A DNA stretch of 5,275 nucleotides, from assembly GCA_023433655.1 (NCBI GenBank), contig JAEYUE010000192.1, positions 1-5,275 of the forward strand, written 5' to 3'. This stretch comes from Pseudomonadota bacterium (GTDB taxonomy: Bacteria > Pseudomonadota > Alphaproteobacteria > Caulobacterales > Caulobacteraceae). A program made the position numbers and the translations under genes. Positions within the stretch are counted from its first letter, which is position 1; each line of letters starts with the position of its first letter. Under the pieces are notes generated by a model. It saw only the letters and a list, made by a program, of their open reading frames with translations. It made no database searches and had not been told where the DNA came from. This document shows, piece after piece, positions 1 to 4,827 of this stretch.

Positions 1-305
1 GCCTGACGCCGGGCCAGGCGCCGCTGGTCGCCGCCTCGGCCCTGCTCGGCGCGCTGGGCTTCGCCCTGACCGGGGCGCTGGGGGCGGCGCTGGCGCTGGG
101 CTCGAAGCGCGGCGGCCTGCTGATCGCGGTGGTGGTGCTGCCCCTGTTCATCCCGCCGGTGGTGTTTGGCTCAGGGGTGCTGGAGCGCGCGGCCAGCGGC
201 CTGTCGCCGGCCCCGGCCCTGGCCTTCCTGACCGCCTACGTCCTGTTCGCCGGCGTGGTGACGCCCTTCGCGGCGGCCGCGGCCATCCGCAACGCCCAGG
301 GCTAG
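1..305 (+). CDS. ccmB: Heme exporter protein CcmB, C-terminal part (5' end outside window)
   Basis: The open frame starts at base 3 (bases 1-2 finish a codon cut by the window edge) and ends at TAG 303-305, leaving 100 visible residues. CcmB is the integral-membrane subunit of the CcmAB ABC transporter, which drives release of heme-loaded CcmE in c-type cytochrome maturation. The family is about 220 residues with six membrane helices. The visible part holds three hydrophobic segments, matching the last three helices: roughly residues 8-33, 38-61 and 73-96. The stretch LPLFIPPVVFGSG and the ending TPFAAAAAIR resemble the conserved CcmB C-terminus (E. coli ends SPFATAAALR and a few more residues). 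ccmA would be expected just upstream. The stop codon overlaps the stop of the convergent PhnA-domain gene by 4 bp. Identification rests on these motifs and on ccmC-ccmD-ccmG lying further along the same strand. Confidence 0.93.
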   Translation, partial: LTPGQAPLVAASALLGALGFALTGALGAALALGSKRGGLLIAVVVLPLFIPPVVFGSGVLERAASGLSPAPALAFLTAYVLFAGVVTPFAAAAAIRNAQG

Positions 306-526
306 GCCTTCTTGACGAACTCGGTGCGCAGCACGAGGCCGCGGACCTTTTCGACATTGGCCTCGATCTCGTCGGGGTCGCCGGTCAGGCGGATGTTCCT
401 GACCAGGGTCCCGCGCTTCAGGGTCACCCCGCCCGAGCCCTTGACCTTGAGGTCCTTGATCAGGGTGACGCTGTCGCCGTCCGACAGGCGGTTGCCGTTG
501 GCGTCCTTGACGATGTCTTCGCTCAT
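302..526 (-). CDS. phnA: Short PhnA-domain protein (YjdM/PhnA family)
   Basis: This 74-residue protein has ATG at 526-524 and TAG at 304-302. It closely resembles the C-terminal PhnA domain of E. coli PhnA/YjdM, with the blocks VKDANGN, DGDSVTLIKDLKVKG, a central VRNIRL and the final EFVKK. E. coli PhnA is about 110 residues and carries an N-terminal zinc ribbon. Here that ribbon is absent and only the small beta-rich domain remains, a short form that is common in bacteria. The family is often annotated 'alkylphosphonate utilization', but its biochemical role is not established and no phosphonate genes are visible here. The start lies 9 nt after the S41-like gene stop. The stop codon TAG and following bases (TTAGGG, ending 7 nt before the ATG) can serve as a weak ribosome site, so the two genes are probably one transcript. 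It has no signal peptide, so it is expected to be cytoplasmic. Family call is firm; function is unknown. Confidence 0.9.
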   Translation of the reverse strand: MSEDIVKDANGNRLSDGDSVTLIKDLKVKGSGGVTLKRGTLVRNIRLTGDPDEIEANVEKVRGLVLRTEFVKKA

Positions 527-535
527 GATCGTGCC

Positions 536-2032
536 CTAACGCCCGGCCGCGGCGGCGTCGAGCCCCGCCAGCCAGGCTTCGATTCCGGCGGTGTCGGCCA
601 GCTCGCCCGTCCAGGCGTGCGCCGGGACCCAGGTTTCGTTGTTACCGCGCGCGCGGCCGCGATAGACCTTCATCGGGATCCGCGCCGTGACCCGGCCGCC
701 GGGCAGCGGATGCTGACGGATCTCCATGTAGACGGTGTCGCCCGAGGTCTCGAGACCGACGTGGGTGGCGCCCATCGCCTTCAAGAGGTCGACGGCGTCG
801 AGACAGGCCGAGGCGCAGCCGGAATCGGTCAGCACCCAGGCGCGGGCCCGCATCGGCGACGGCGTCGCGGGCTCGACGGGCGGCGTTTCGTCCTCGTCGG
901 CCTGGCGCCACAGCGGTTCGCCGGCGGCGCGGGCGGCGCTCAGGCCGGCCGAGATCTCGTTCAGCCAGGCCATCGCCTCGGCGTTGTCGGCGAACATCTC
1001 CTTGTAGCCTTCGATGGTCGCCAGGTTGGCGTCCGAGGCGCGCCAGTCGACGGCGGTCGACTGCGGCTGGCGGAAGGCCACGTGGTCCTCGCCCCACAGG
1101 GTGCGGGCGAGGCCGTAGATCCAGGCGGAGGAGCCGCCGCCGTTGCCGCGCAGGTCGAACACCACCGCCGGCGCGGCGCGAATGTCGTCGGCCCGTTCGG
1201 CCACGGTCGCCTGCAGCGCCGTAAGGGCGACGCCGTCGGCGCTGGCCGGGTCGCCGTTGAAACCGCCGAGGCCGATCCACTGGCCGCCGGCCCACGGCCG
1301 CAGCTCGATCGGCGTGGTGAAGCGGGGGCTGCGCGCGGCGGCGAAGCCTTCGTCGCGCACCGGGGCCGGCAGGTCGCGCCACGACAGCCGGAAGGCGCGA
1401 ATCTCGCCGTCCACCCGGAAGTCGCACTGCTCCGGCCGGCGGATCCACGGGTTGTGCTGGTCCACGAACAGGGTGGCGGCGAAGGCGGCGCGGCGCGAGG
1501 CCATGCTCCAACGGCCCGCTCCGCGGCCGATCACCTCGGCGGCCAGCTGATCGGCCGGGCGGCCGTCGCAGCCGACCAGAACGGCGCCGAGCGGGGGTGC
1601 GGCCTCGTCGCGGCGGAACACCACCTCGTGCCGTTCGCCGTCGGGGCCGGTGCGCAGGCCGGTCAGGAAGCCCGGCCAGTCGGCGGTCCAGTCGTGGCCC
1701 ATGCCGGCCCAGTCGCCGAGGCTGAGGTGGCCGTCGTCGAACGAGGCGGCGTACTCCTGCAGGGCGAAATACCAGTGCTCGTAGCTGTCGGCCTGTCCGG
1801 CCCGCTCCAGCGCCCGGGCCAGCCCGGCCTCGAGGTGGGCGGTGAAGCCGGGGTTTTCGACGTCGGCGGGGCCGGGATGGCTGTCGAGGATGACGTCGTG
1901 GAAGGCGCGGGCGTCCGCGGCGAGGGCGGCGCCCCAGTCGGCGGGGGCGGCGACCTCGGCCTCCTGGGCCGCGGCCGGCAGGGCGGCGAGGAGGGCGAGG
2001 GCGGACGCGGCGGCGGACAGCAGGGTTTTCAT
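536..2032 (-). CDS. Exported S41-family peptidase-like protein
   Basis: The protein has 498 residues, with ATG at 2032-2030 and TAG at 538-536. Residues 1-22 form a signal peptide: K2, a hydrophobic Leu/Ala core, and AAA before Q23. It is therefore expected in the periplasm or outer envelope. S41 (tail-specific/C-terminal processing-like) features are DDGH at 99-102, the FDLRGNGGG turn at 292-300, and VLTDSGCASACLD at 400-412. The last block aligns with the usual TASASE-type nucleophile segment, making S408 the candidate catalytic serine. Between DDGH and DLRGNGGG lies a region (about 130-250) that I cannot assign with confidence, and I see no clear PDZ domain. The nucleophile motif is atypical because S408 is flanked by C406 and C410. 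Substrate is unknown. The frame stays open upstream to 3028, but that part is antisense to ccmC/ccmD. The signal peptide fixes the start at 2032, although no strong Shine-Dalgarno precedes it. It is probably co-transcribed with the PhnA-domain gene. Confidence 0.85.
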   Translation of the reverse strand: MKTLLSAAASALALLAALPAAAQEAEVAAPADWGAALAADARAFHDVILDSHPGPADVENPGFTAHLEAGLARALERAGQADSYEHWYFALQEYAASFDDGHLSLGDWAGMGHDWTADWPGFLTGLRTGPDGERHEVVFRRDEAAPPLGAVLVGCDGRPADQLAAEVIGRGAGRWSMASRRAAFAATLFVDQHNPWIRRPEQCDFRVDGEIRAFRLSWRDLPAPVRDEGFAAARSPRFTTPIELRPWAGGQWIGLGGFNGDPASADGVALTALQATVAERADDIRAAPAVVFDLRGNGGGSSAWIYGLARTLWGEDHVAFRQPQSTAVDWRASDANLATIEGYKEMFADNAEAMAWLNEISAGLSAARAAGEPLWRQADEDETPPVEPATPSPMRARAWVLTDSGCASACLDAVDLLKAMGATHVGLETSGDTVYMEIRQHPLPGGRVTARIPMKVYRGRARGNNETWVPAHAWTGELADTAGIEAWLAGLDAAAAGR

Positions 2033-2122
2033 CGCGAAACGGCTCAGGTTGGCGTCCGCCCCCTGTAGGGAGCGGCGTTCGCCCGCGCCACTTAAGCCTT
2101 GGTAATGCGACGCGCCGCCCGC

Positions 2123-2150
2123 TTGCCCGGCTCGTTCCCGACGCGTAATC
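2123..2150 (+). promoter_or_regulatory. Candidate housekeeping promoter for ccmC (near-leaderless)
   Basis: TTGCCCG at 2123-2129 and GCGTAATC at 2143-2150 match the Caulobacter housekeeping consensus (TTGACGS, 10-14 nt, GCTANAWC) at 5 of 7 specified bases each, with a 13-nt spacer. Transcription would begin near 2157, only about 2 nt before the ATG at 2159. That would give an almost leaderless mRNA and explain the lack of a well-placed ribosome site. This is inference: the match is partial and a chance hit is possible. A promoter is nevertheless needed in this spacer, because ccmC is cut off from ccmB by genes on the other strand. Confidence 0.3.
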
Positions 2151-2158
2151 GCAGGCCG

Positions 2159-2881
2159 ATGTTCGGCCTCGCCAACCCCGACCGCTTCCTGCGCTTCACC
2201 AACCCGCTGACCCCGGTGGTCTGGGCGCTGGCGCTCGTGCTGCTGGCCGTGGCGACGTGGCTGGCGTTCGCCGTGCCCGAGGATTTCCGCCAGGGCGATA
2301 CGGTGCGGATCATGTTCGTCCATGTGCCCGCGGCCTCGGTCGGCCTGGCCGCCTATGCGGCGCTGGGCGTGTCGAGCTTCTTCGCCCTGGTGTTCCGCCA
2401 CCCGCTGGCCGACGCCGCCGCGCGCGCCGCGGCGCTGCCCGGCGCGGCCCTGACCGGCCTGTCGCTGGTCACCGGCAGCCTTTGGGGCAAGCCGATGTGG
2501 GGGGCGTGGTGGGCCTGGGGCGACGCGCGGCTGATGTCGGTGCTGATCCTGTTCCTGTTCTACCTCGGCTACATGGCCCTGCGCGCCTCGATCGACGACG
2601 AGCAGAAGGCCGCCCGCGCCGCCGCGGTGCTGGGCCTGGTCGGCCTGATCAACCTGCCGATCGTGAAATTCTCGGTCGACTGGTGGAACACCCTGCACCA
2701 GCCGGCCTCGCTGATCCGCGCCGGCGGGCCGTCGATGCCGGCCGAGTTCCTGACCCCGCTGCTGGCCATGATGGCGGCCTACGGCCTGTTCTTCATGGCC
2801 GTCTGGCTGACCGCCATCCGCACCGAGATCGTGCGCCGCCGGGTGCTGTCGATCCGCGCCCGCCGCGCCCTGGAGGCCTGA
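2159..2881 (+). CDS. ccmC: Heme-handling membrane protein CcmC
   Basis: CcmC binds heme at the periplasmic face of the inner membrane and, with CcmD, loads it onto the chaperone CcmE. This 240-residue protein has six hydrophobic segments, near residues 18-38, 52-78, 93-108, 124-142, 155-169 and 197-219. The two conserved axial-ligand histidines are visible as H55 (MFVHVP) and H180 (WWNTLH). The tryptophan-rich WWD motif spans 109-125 as WGKPMWGAWWAWGDARL. It carries an extra Gly (G121) compared with the E. coli form as I recall it (WWVWDARL). I chose ATG 2159 because MFGLANPDRF is a typical alphaproteobacterial CcmC start and gives a normal family length. An in-frame ATG at 2105 would add an Arg-rich 18-residue extension and seems less likely. 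The stop is 3 nt before ccmD, whose ribosome site GGAGG (2872-2876) lies inside the end of ccmC. The S41-like gene is divergent upstream. Confidence 0.96.
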   Translation: MFGLANPDRFLRFTNPLTPVVWALALVLLAVATWLAFAVPEDFRQGDTVRIMFVHVPAASVGLAAYAALGVSSFFALVFRHPLADAAARAAALPGAALTGLSLVTGSLWGKPMWGAWWAWGDARLMSVLILFLFYLGYMALRASIDDEQKAARAAAVLGLVGLINLPIVKFSVDWWNTLHQPASLIRAGGPSMPAEFLTPLLAMMAAYGLFFMAVWLTAIRTEIVRRRVLSIRARRALEA

Positions 2882-2884
2882 CCG

Positions 2885-3052
2885 ATGCCCGACCTCGACA
2901 TGGGCAAGTACGCCGCCTTCGTCTGGCCCGCCTGGGGGATCAGCGCCGTGGTGCTGGCCGCCCTCGCCGCCCGCGCCGCGGTCGCCGCGCGCCGCTGGTC
3001 GGCCGAGCTGAAGCGGCTCGAGGCCCATCGCGCGACGGAGGAACGGGCATGA
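2885..3052 (+). CDS. ccmD: Heme exporter protein CcmD
   Basis: This is a 55-residue protein, ATG 2885 to TGA 3050-3052. CcmD is a small single-span inner-membrane protein that associates with CcmC and CcmAB and helps release heme-loaded CcmE. The layout is the usual one. A short N-terminus (MPDLDMGKYAAFVWPAW) contains the YxxFVWPAW-like block common in alphaproteobacterial CcmD. One hydrophobic helix follows (about residues 11-35), then a basic, charged C-terminal tail rich in Arg, Lys and Glu. A good ribosome site, GGAGG at 2872-2876, lies 8 nt before the start. The TGA overlaps the ccmG start as ATGA (3049-3052), a sign of translational coupling. Sequence conservation in this family is low, so the call rests on size, topology, the N-terminal block and its place between ccmC and ccmG. 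Confidence 0.92.
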   Translation: MPDLDMGKYAAFVWPAWGISAVVLAALAARAAVAARRWSAELKRLEAHRATEERA

Positions 3053-3642
3053 ACCGCTGGTTCGCCATCGTTCCGTTGCTGGCGCTGGCGGCGCTGGTGG
3101 CCTTCGCCGCCCTGCGCCTCGGCGACGTGGCCGGGCGCAACCTCGCCGACGGCCGCGGCAGCGAATATCGTCCCGACGCCCTCGTCGGCCAGCCGGTGCC
3201 CGAGACCGTCCTGCCGATCCTGACCGGCGCGACCCCCGGCCCCGGGATGGTCGATCTGAAGACGGCCGGCGTCGGCAAGCCGATGCTGATCAACGTCTTC
3301 GCCAGCTGGTGCGCGCCATGCCGGCTGGAGCATCCCAATCTGATGGCGCTGAAGGCCCGGGGCGTGGCCATCGTCGGCGTGGCGTGGAAGGACGACCCCG
3401 CCGCCACCCGCGGCTTCCTCGACGAGCTGGGCGATCCCTATTCGATGGTTCTGGTCGACCGCGACGGCCGGGCCGGGCTCGATCTCGGCATCACCGGCGC
3501 GCCCGAGACCTTCGCCGTCGACGCCATGGGCAAGGTGGTGGCCAAGTCTTCCGGCCCCCTGCTCGAACCGGCCGAGGCCGAGCGCCTGGTCGCCGCCATC
3601 CAGGCGCCGCCGCGCCCCCTGCCGACCGCCACGGAGCGCTGA
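3049..3642 (+). CDS. ccmG: Thiol:disulfide interchange protein CcmG (DsbE type)
   Basis: CcmG is a membrane-tethered periplasmic thioredoxin-like reductant that keeps apocytochrome c heme-binding cysteines reduced, usually with CcmH and electrons from CcdA/DsbD. This 197-residue protein has an N-terminal signal anchor (about residues 4-23) followed by the periplasmic domain. The active site is FASWCAPC, with redox cysteines C88 and C91. The GITGAPETF segment at 148-156 holds the cis-proline P152 and is the family hallmark (usually GVxGxPETF). The acidic ligand-like stretch VAWKDDP at 111-117 also fits CcmG. Length is typical (about 180-200). The start overlaps the ccmD stop (ATGA), with GGAGG at 3037-3041 placed 7 nt upstream inside ccmD. 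The C-terminus ends in a short Pro-rich tail beyond the fold. No convincing terminator follows; the next gene begins 61 nt downstream. Confidence 0.97.
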   Translation: MNRWFAIVPLLALAALVAFAALRLGDVAGRNLADGRGSEYRPDALVGQPVPETVLPILTGATPGPGMVDLKTAGVGKPMLINVFASWCAPCRLEHPNLMALKARGVAIVGVAWKDDPAATRGFLDELGDPYSMVLVDRDGRAGLDLGITGAPETFAVDAMGKVVAKSSGPLLEPAEAERLVAAIQAPPRPLPTATER

Positions 3643-3663
3643 TCCGAAGGGGTCCGGCCGCGC

Positions 3664-3696
3664 CGTTAACCCATTTCCGACGGTTTTCGTTAACCC
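3664..3696. repeat. Two direct copies of CGTTAACCC upstream of the small gene (CtrA-like half-sites)
   Basis: CGTTAACCC occurs exactly at 3664-3672 and 3688-3696, start-to-start 24 bp, just before the ATG at 3704. Each contains TTAACC, and the first reads TTAACCCAT. This is close to the TTAACCAT / TTAA-N7-TTAA sites bound by the cell-cycle regulator CtrA in Caulobacterales. The surrounding T-rich patch stands out in a very GC-rich background, as promoter DNA often does. A GANTC (CcrM) methylation site, GATTC, lies at 3712-3716. The repeat is seen directly; a role in CtrA or other regulation is inference, and the 24-bp spacing is not the canonical CtrA arrangement. Confidence 0.4.
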
Positions 3697-3703
3697 TGTC
3701 GGC

Positions 3704-3925
3704 ATGAGCGCGATTCGTCCTCCCGTTCCCTCGCCGCTGTTTCCGACCCAGAGCCCGCCGTCCCCGGCGCGGGCGTCTCGCTCGGACTTCTTCCGCGCCG
3801 CCCTCGAGGGCGTGGGCGCGCCCGCGCCCGCCGCCGGGGAAGACCCGGCCCGCGTTGCGGCCCCCGACCTGCCCGCTGCCGACCGCCCCCGCCGCCCGGG
3901 CGCCCTGCTCGACATCCGGGTCTGA
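3704..3925 (+). CDS. Small proline-rich protein of unknown function
   Basis: I do not recognise this 73-residue protein. It has ATG 3704, TGA 3923-3925, and 15 prolines. The N-terminal third is Pro/Ser-rich (RPPVPSPLFPTQSPPSPARA), followed by a short possible helix SDFFRAALEGV (about residues 27-37). An Ala/Pro-rich linker comes next, and the protein ends RRPGALLDIRV. No signal peptide or membrane segment is visible, so a cytoplasmic, largely disordered protein with two short ordered motifs is the simplest reading. Evidence that it is real: about 88% of codons end in G or C, no strong competing frame exists, it fills the gap between ccmG and the DUF1223 gene, and an AT-rich promoter-like patch precedes it. 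There is no clear ribosome site, so a leaderless or short-leader transcript is possible. The hydrophobic C-terminal LLDIRV could be a docking or degradation tail; that is speculation. Confidence 0.65.
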   Translation: MSAIRPPVPSPLFPTQSPPSPARASRSDFFRAALEGVGAPAPAAGEDPARVAAPDLPAADRPRRPGALLDIRV

Positions 3926-3932
3926 CGCCTCA

Positions 3933-3960
3933 CGCGAAAATGAGCGGCGCGCCTTTCGCG
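3933..3960. repeat. Inverted repeat upstream of the DUF1223 gene
   Basis: CGCGAAA at 3933-3939 and TTTCGCG at 3954-3960 are perfect 7-bp inverted arms separated by 14 bp. The centre contains the palindrome GGCGCGCC (3946-3953). The dyad begins 8 nt after the stop of the small gene and ends 21 nt before the preferred DUF1223 start at 3982. It could be a repressor operator or an RNA hairpin in the leader. It lacks a following T-run, so it does not look like an intrinsic terminator. The symmetry is seen directly; the function is unknown and chance is possible in such GC-rich DNA. Confidence 0.35.
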
Positions 3961-3981
3961 ACCGTGGTTATGGTGCGCGCC

Positions 3982-4734
3982 ATGCGCACGAGGGGCTGGA
4001 TCATCCCTGCGGCGGCCATGGCGGCCGCCTTCGTCGCGGCCGGGACCAGCGCCCAGCCGTCAGGCGCCCCCGCGACCCGCGAGACGCCGCCGCCCGAGCC
4101 CGTGGTGGTCGAGCTGTTCACCGCCCAGGGCTGCGCCGGCTGTCCCGAGGCCAACACCCGGGTCGAGGCGCTCGCCGATACGCCCGGCGTCATCGCCCTG
4201 ACCTACGCCGTAGACTACTGGGACTATCTGGGCTGGGCCGACACCTTCGCCCGGCCGGAGTTCGCCCAGCGCCAGCGCGCCTATCGCCGCCCCCTCAAGC
4301 TGCGCGCCGTGGGCACGCCGCAGGTTGTCATCGACGGGCGTCGCCAGGTTCCCGGCGCCCAGGAAGAGGCGCTCAAGGCCGCCGTCGAGGAAGAGGCCGC
4401 GCGCCGCGTCTTCCCGCCCGAGATCGAGTTCCGCGAGACCGGCGACCGCGTCGGCGTCGGCTCGGGCCGCGCCCCGACCGGCGGGGCCGAGGTGGTGGCG
4501 GTCGTCTACCGGCCGGGTCCGCAGACCGTGGAGATCGAAAGCGGCGACAACCGCGGCCAGACCGTGCGCCAGGTCAATGTCGTCCGCGCCGTGCGCAGCC
4601 TGGGCGGCTGGAACGGCCGGCCGGCCCTTTACGAACTGCCGACGGGGGTCGCCGACGACGAGGCCGTGGCCGTGCTGGTGCAGGCCCGCGCCGACCGTCG
4701 CATCCTCACCGCGGCCGTCCTGCCGCCGCGCTGA
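3982..4734 (+). CDS. Exported DUF1223 family protein with thioredoxin-like CxxC
   Basis: This 250-residue protein matches the DUF1223 family, whose proteins have a predicted thioredoxin-like fold and no established biochemical role. Hallmarks are VVELFTAQGCAGCPEA at 42-57 with CxxC cysteines C51 and C54, the block YAVDYWDYLGWADTFA at 75-90, and GTPQVVIDG at 111-119 with a cis-proline candidate P113. The C-terminal half (about 145-248) is beta-rich and ends in a short VLVQARADRRILTAAVL segment. I chose ATG 3982 because it gives a clean signal peptide: MRTRG, then a hydrophobic Ala-rich core, and TSA before Q25. Earlier in-frame ATGs at 3940 and 3970 would add 14 or 4 residues; the 3940 start lies inside the inverted repeat. 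No strong ribosome site supports any of the three. The protein should be periplasmic. Its redox motif and its place downstream of ccmG make a thiol-redox role attractive but unproven. Confidence 0.9.
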   Translation: MRTRGWIIPAAAMAAAFVAAGTSAQPSGAPATRETPPPEPVVVELFTAQGCAGCPEANTRVEALADTPGVIALTYAVDYWDYLGWADTFARPEFAQRQRAYRRPLKLRAVGTPQVVIDGRRQVPGAQEEALKAAVEEEAARRVFPPEIEFRETGDRVGVGSGRAPTGGAEVVAVVYRPGPQTVEIESGDNRGQTVRQVNVVRAVRSLGGWNGRPALYELPTGVADDEAVAVLVQARADRRILTAAVLPPR

Positions 4735-4827
4735 ACGTCAGCTTTCGTCACTGGCGTCGCTTGAAGCCGCCCGCCCAGAGTGCAAGCTTGGCCGTCCGCA
4801 CCCCTTGGTGGAAGCACAGGTGACTGC

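Noticed and set aside
617..2068. 483-codon open frame on the plus strand
   Set aside because: It is the antisense shadow of the S41-like gene, Gly/Ala/Val-rich with no recognisable motif, and is kept open by high GC.
2033..3028. Upstream extension of the S41 frame on the minus strand
   Set aside because: It is antisense to ccmC and ccmD, is low-complexity Gly/Gln/Arg/His-rich, and is followed by a convincing signal peptide at 2032.
2257..3048. Long out-of-frame start before ccmG within ccmC/ccmD
   Set aside because: This is the +2/+3 frame of ccmC and ccmD, Arg/Pro-rich; ccmG proper starts at 3049 with a signal anchor and a GGAGG site.
3643..3663. Possible terminator after ccmG
   Set aside because: The GATCC...GGTCC pairing is imperfect and no run of T follows.
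2779..3933. 384-codon open frame on the minus strand
   Set aside because: It is antisense to ccmD, ccmG and the small gene, with an Arg/Gly-rich composition typical of GC-rich shadows.
4761..4789. TTGAAG, 17 nt, AAGCTT as a promoter for the last gene
   Set aside because: The -10 part does not match any consensus well, so I cannot support it although the 93-nt spacer probably holds some promoter.
4799..4810. CACC-CCTT-GGTG mini hairpin
   Set aside because: A 4-bp stem with a 4-nt loop is too weak and has no T-run; it is expected by chance.
3855..4823. 322-codon open frame on the plus strand
   Set aside because: It is a shifted frame over the DUF1223 gene, dominated by Arg/Pro/Gly; the DUF1223 motifs are in the other frame.
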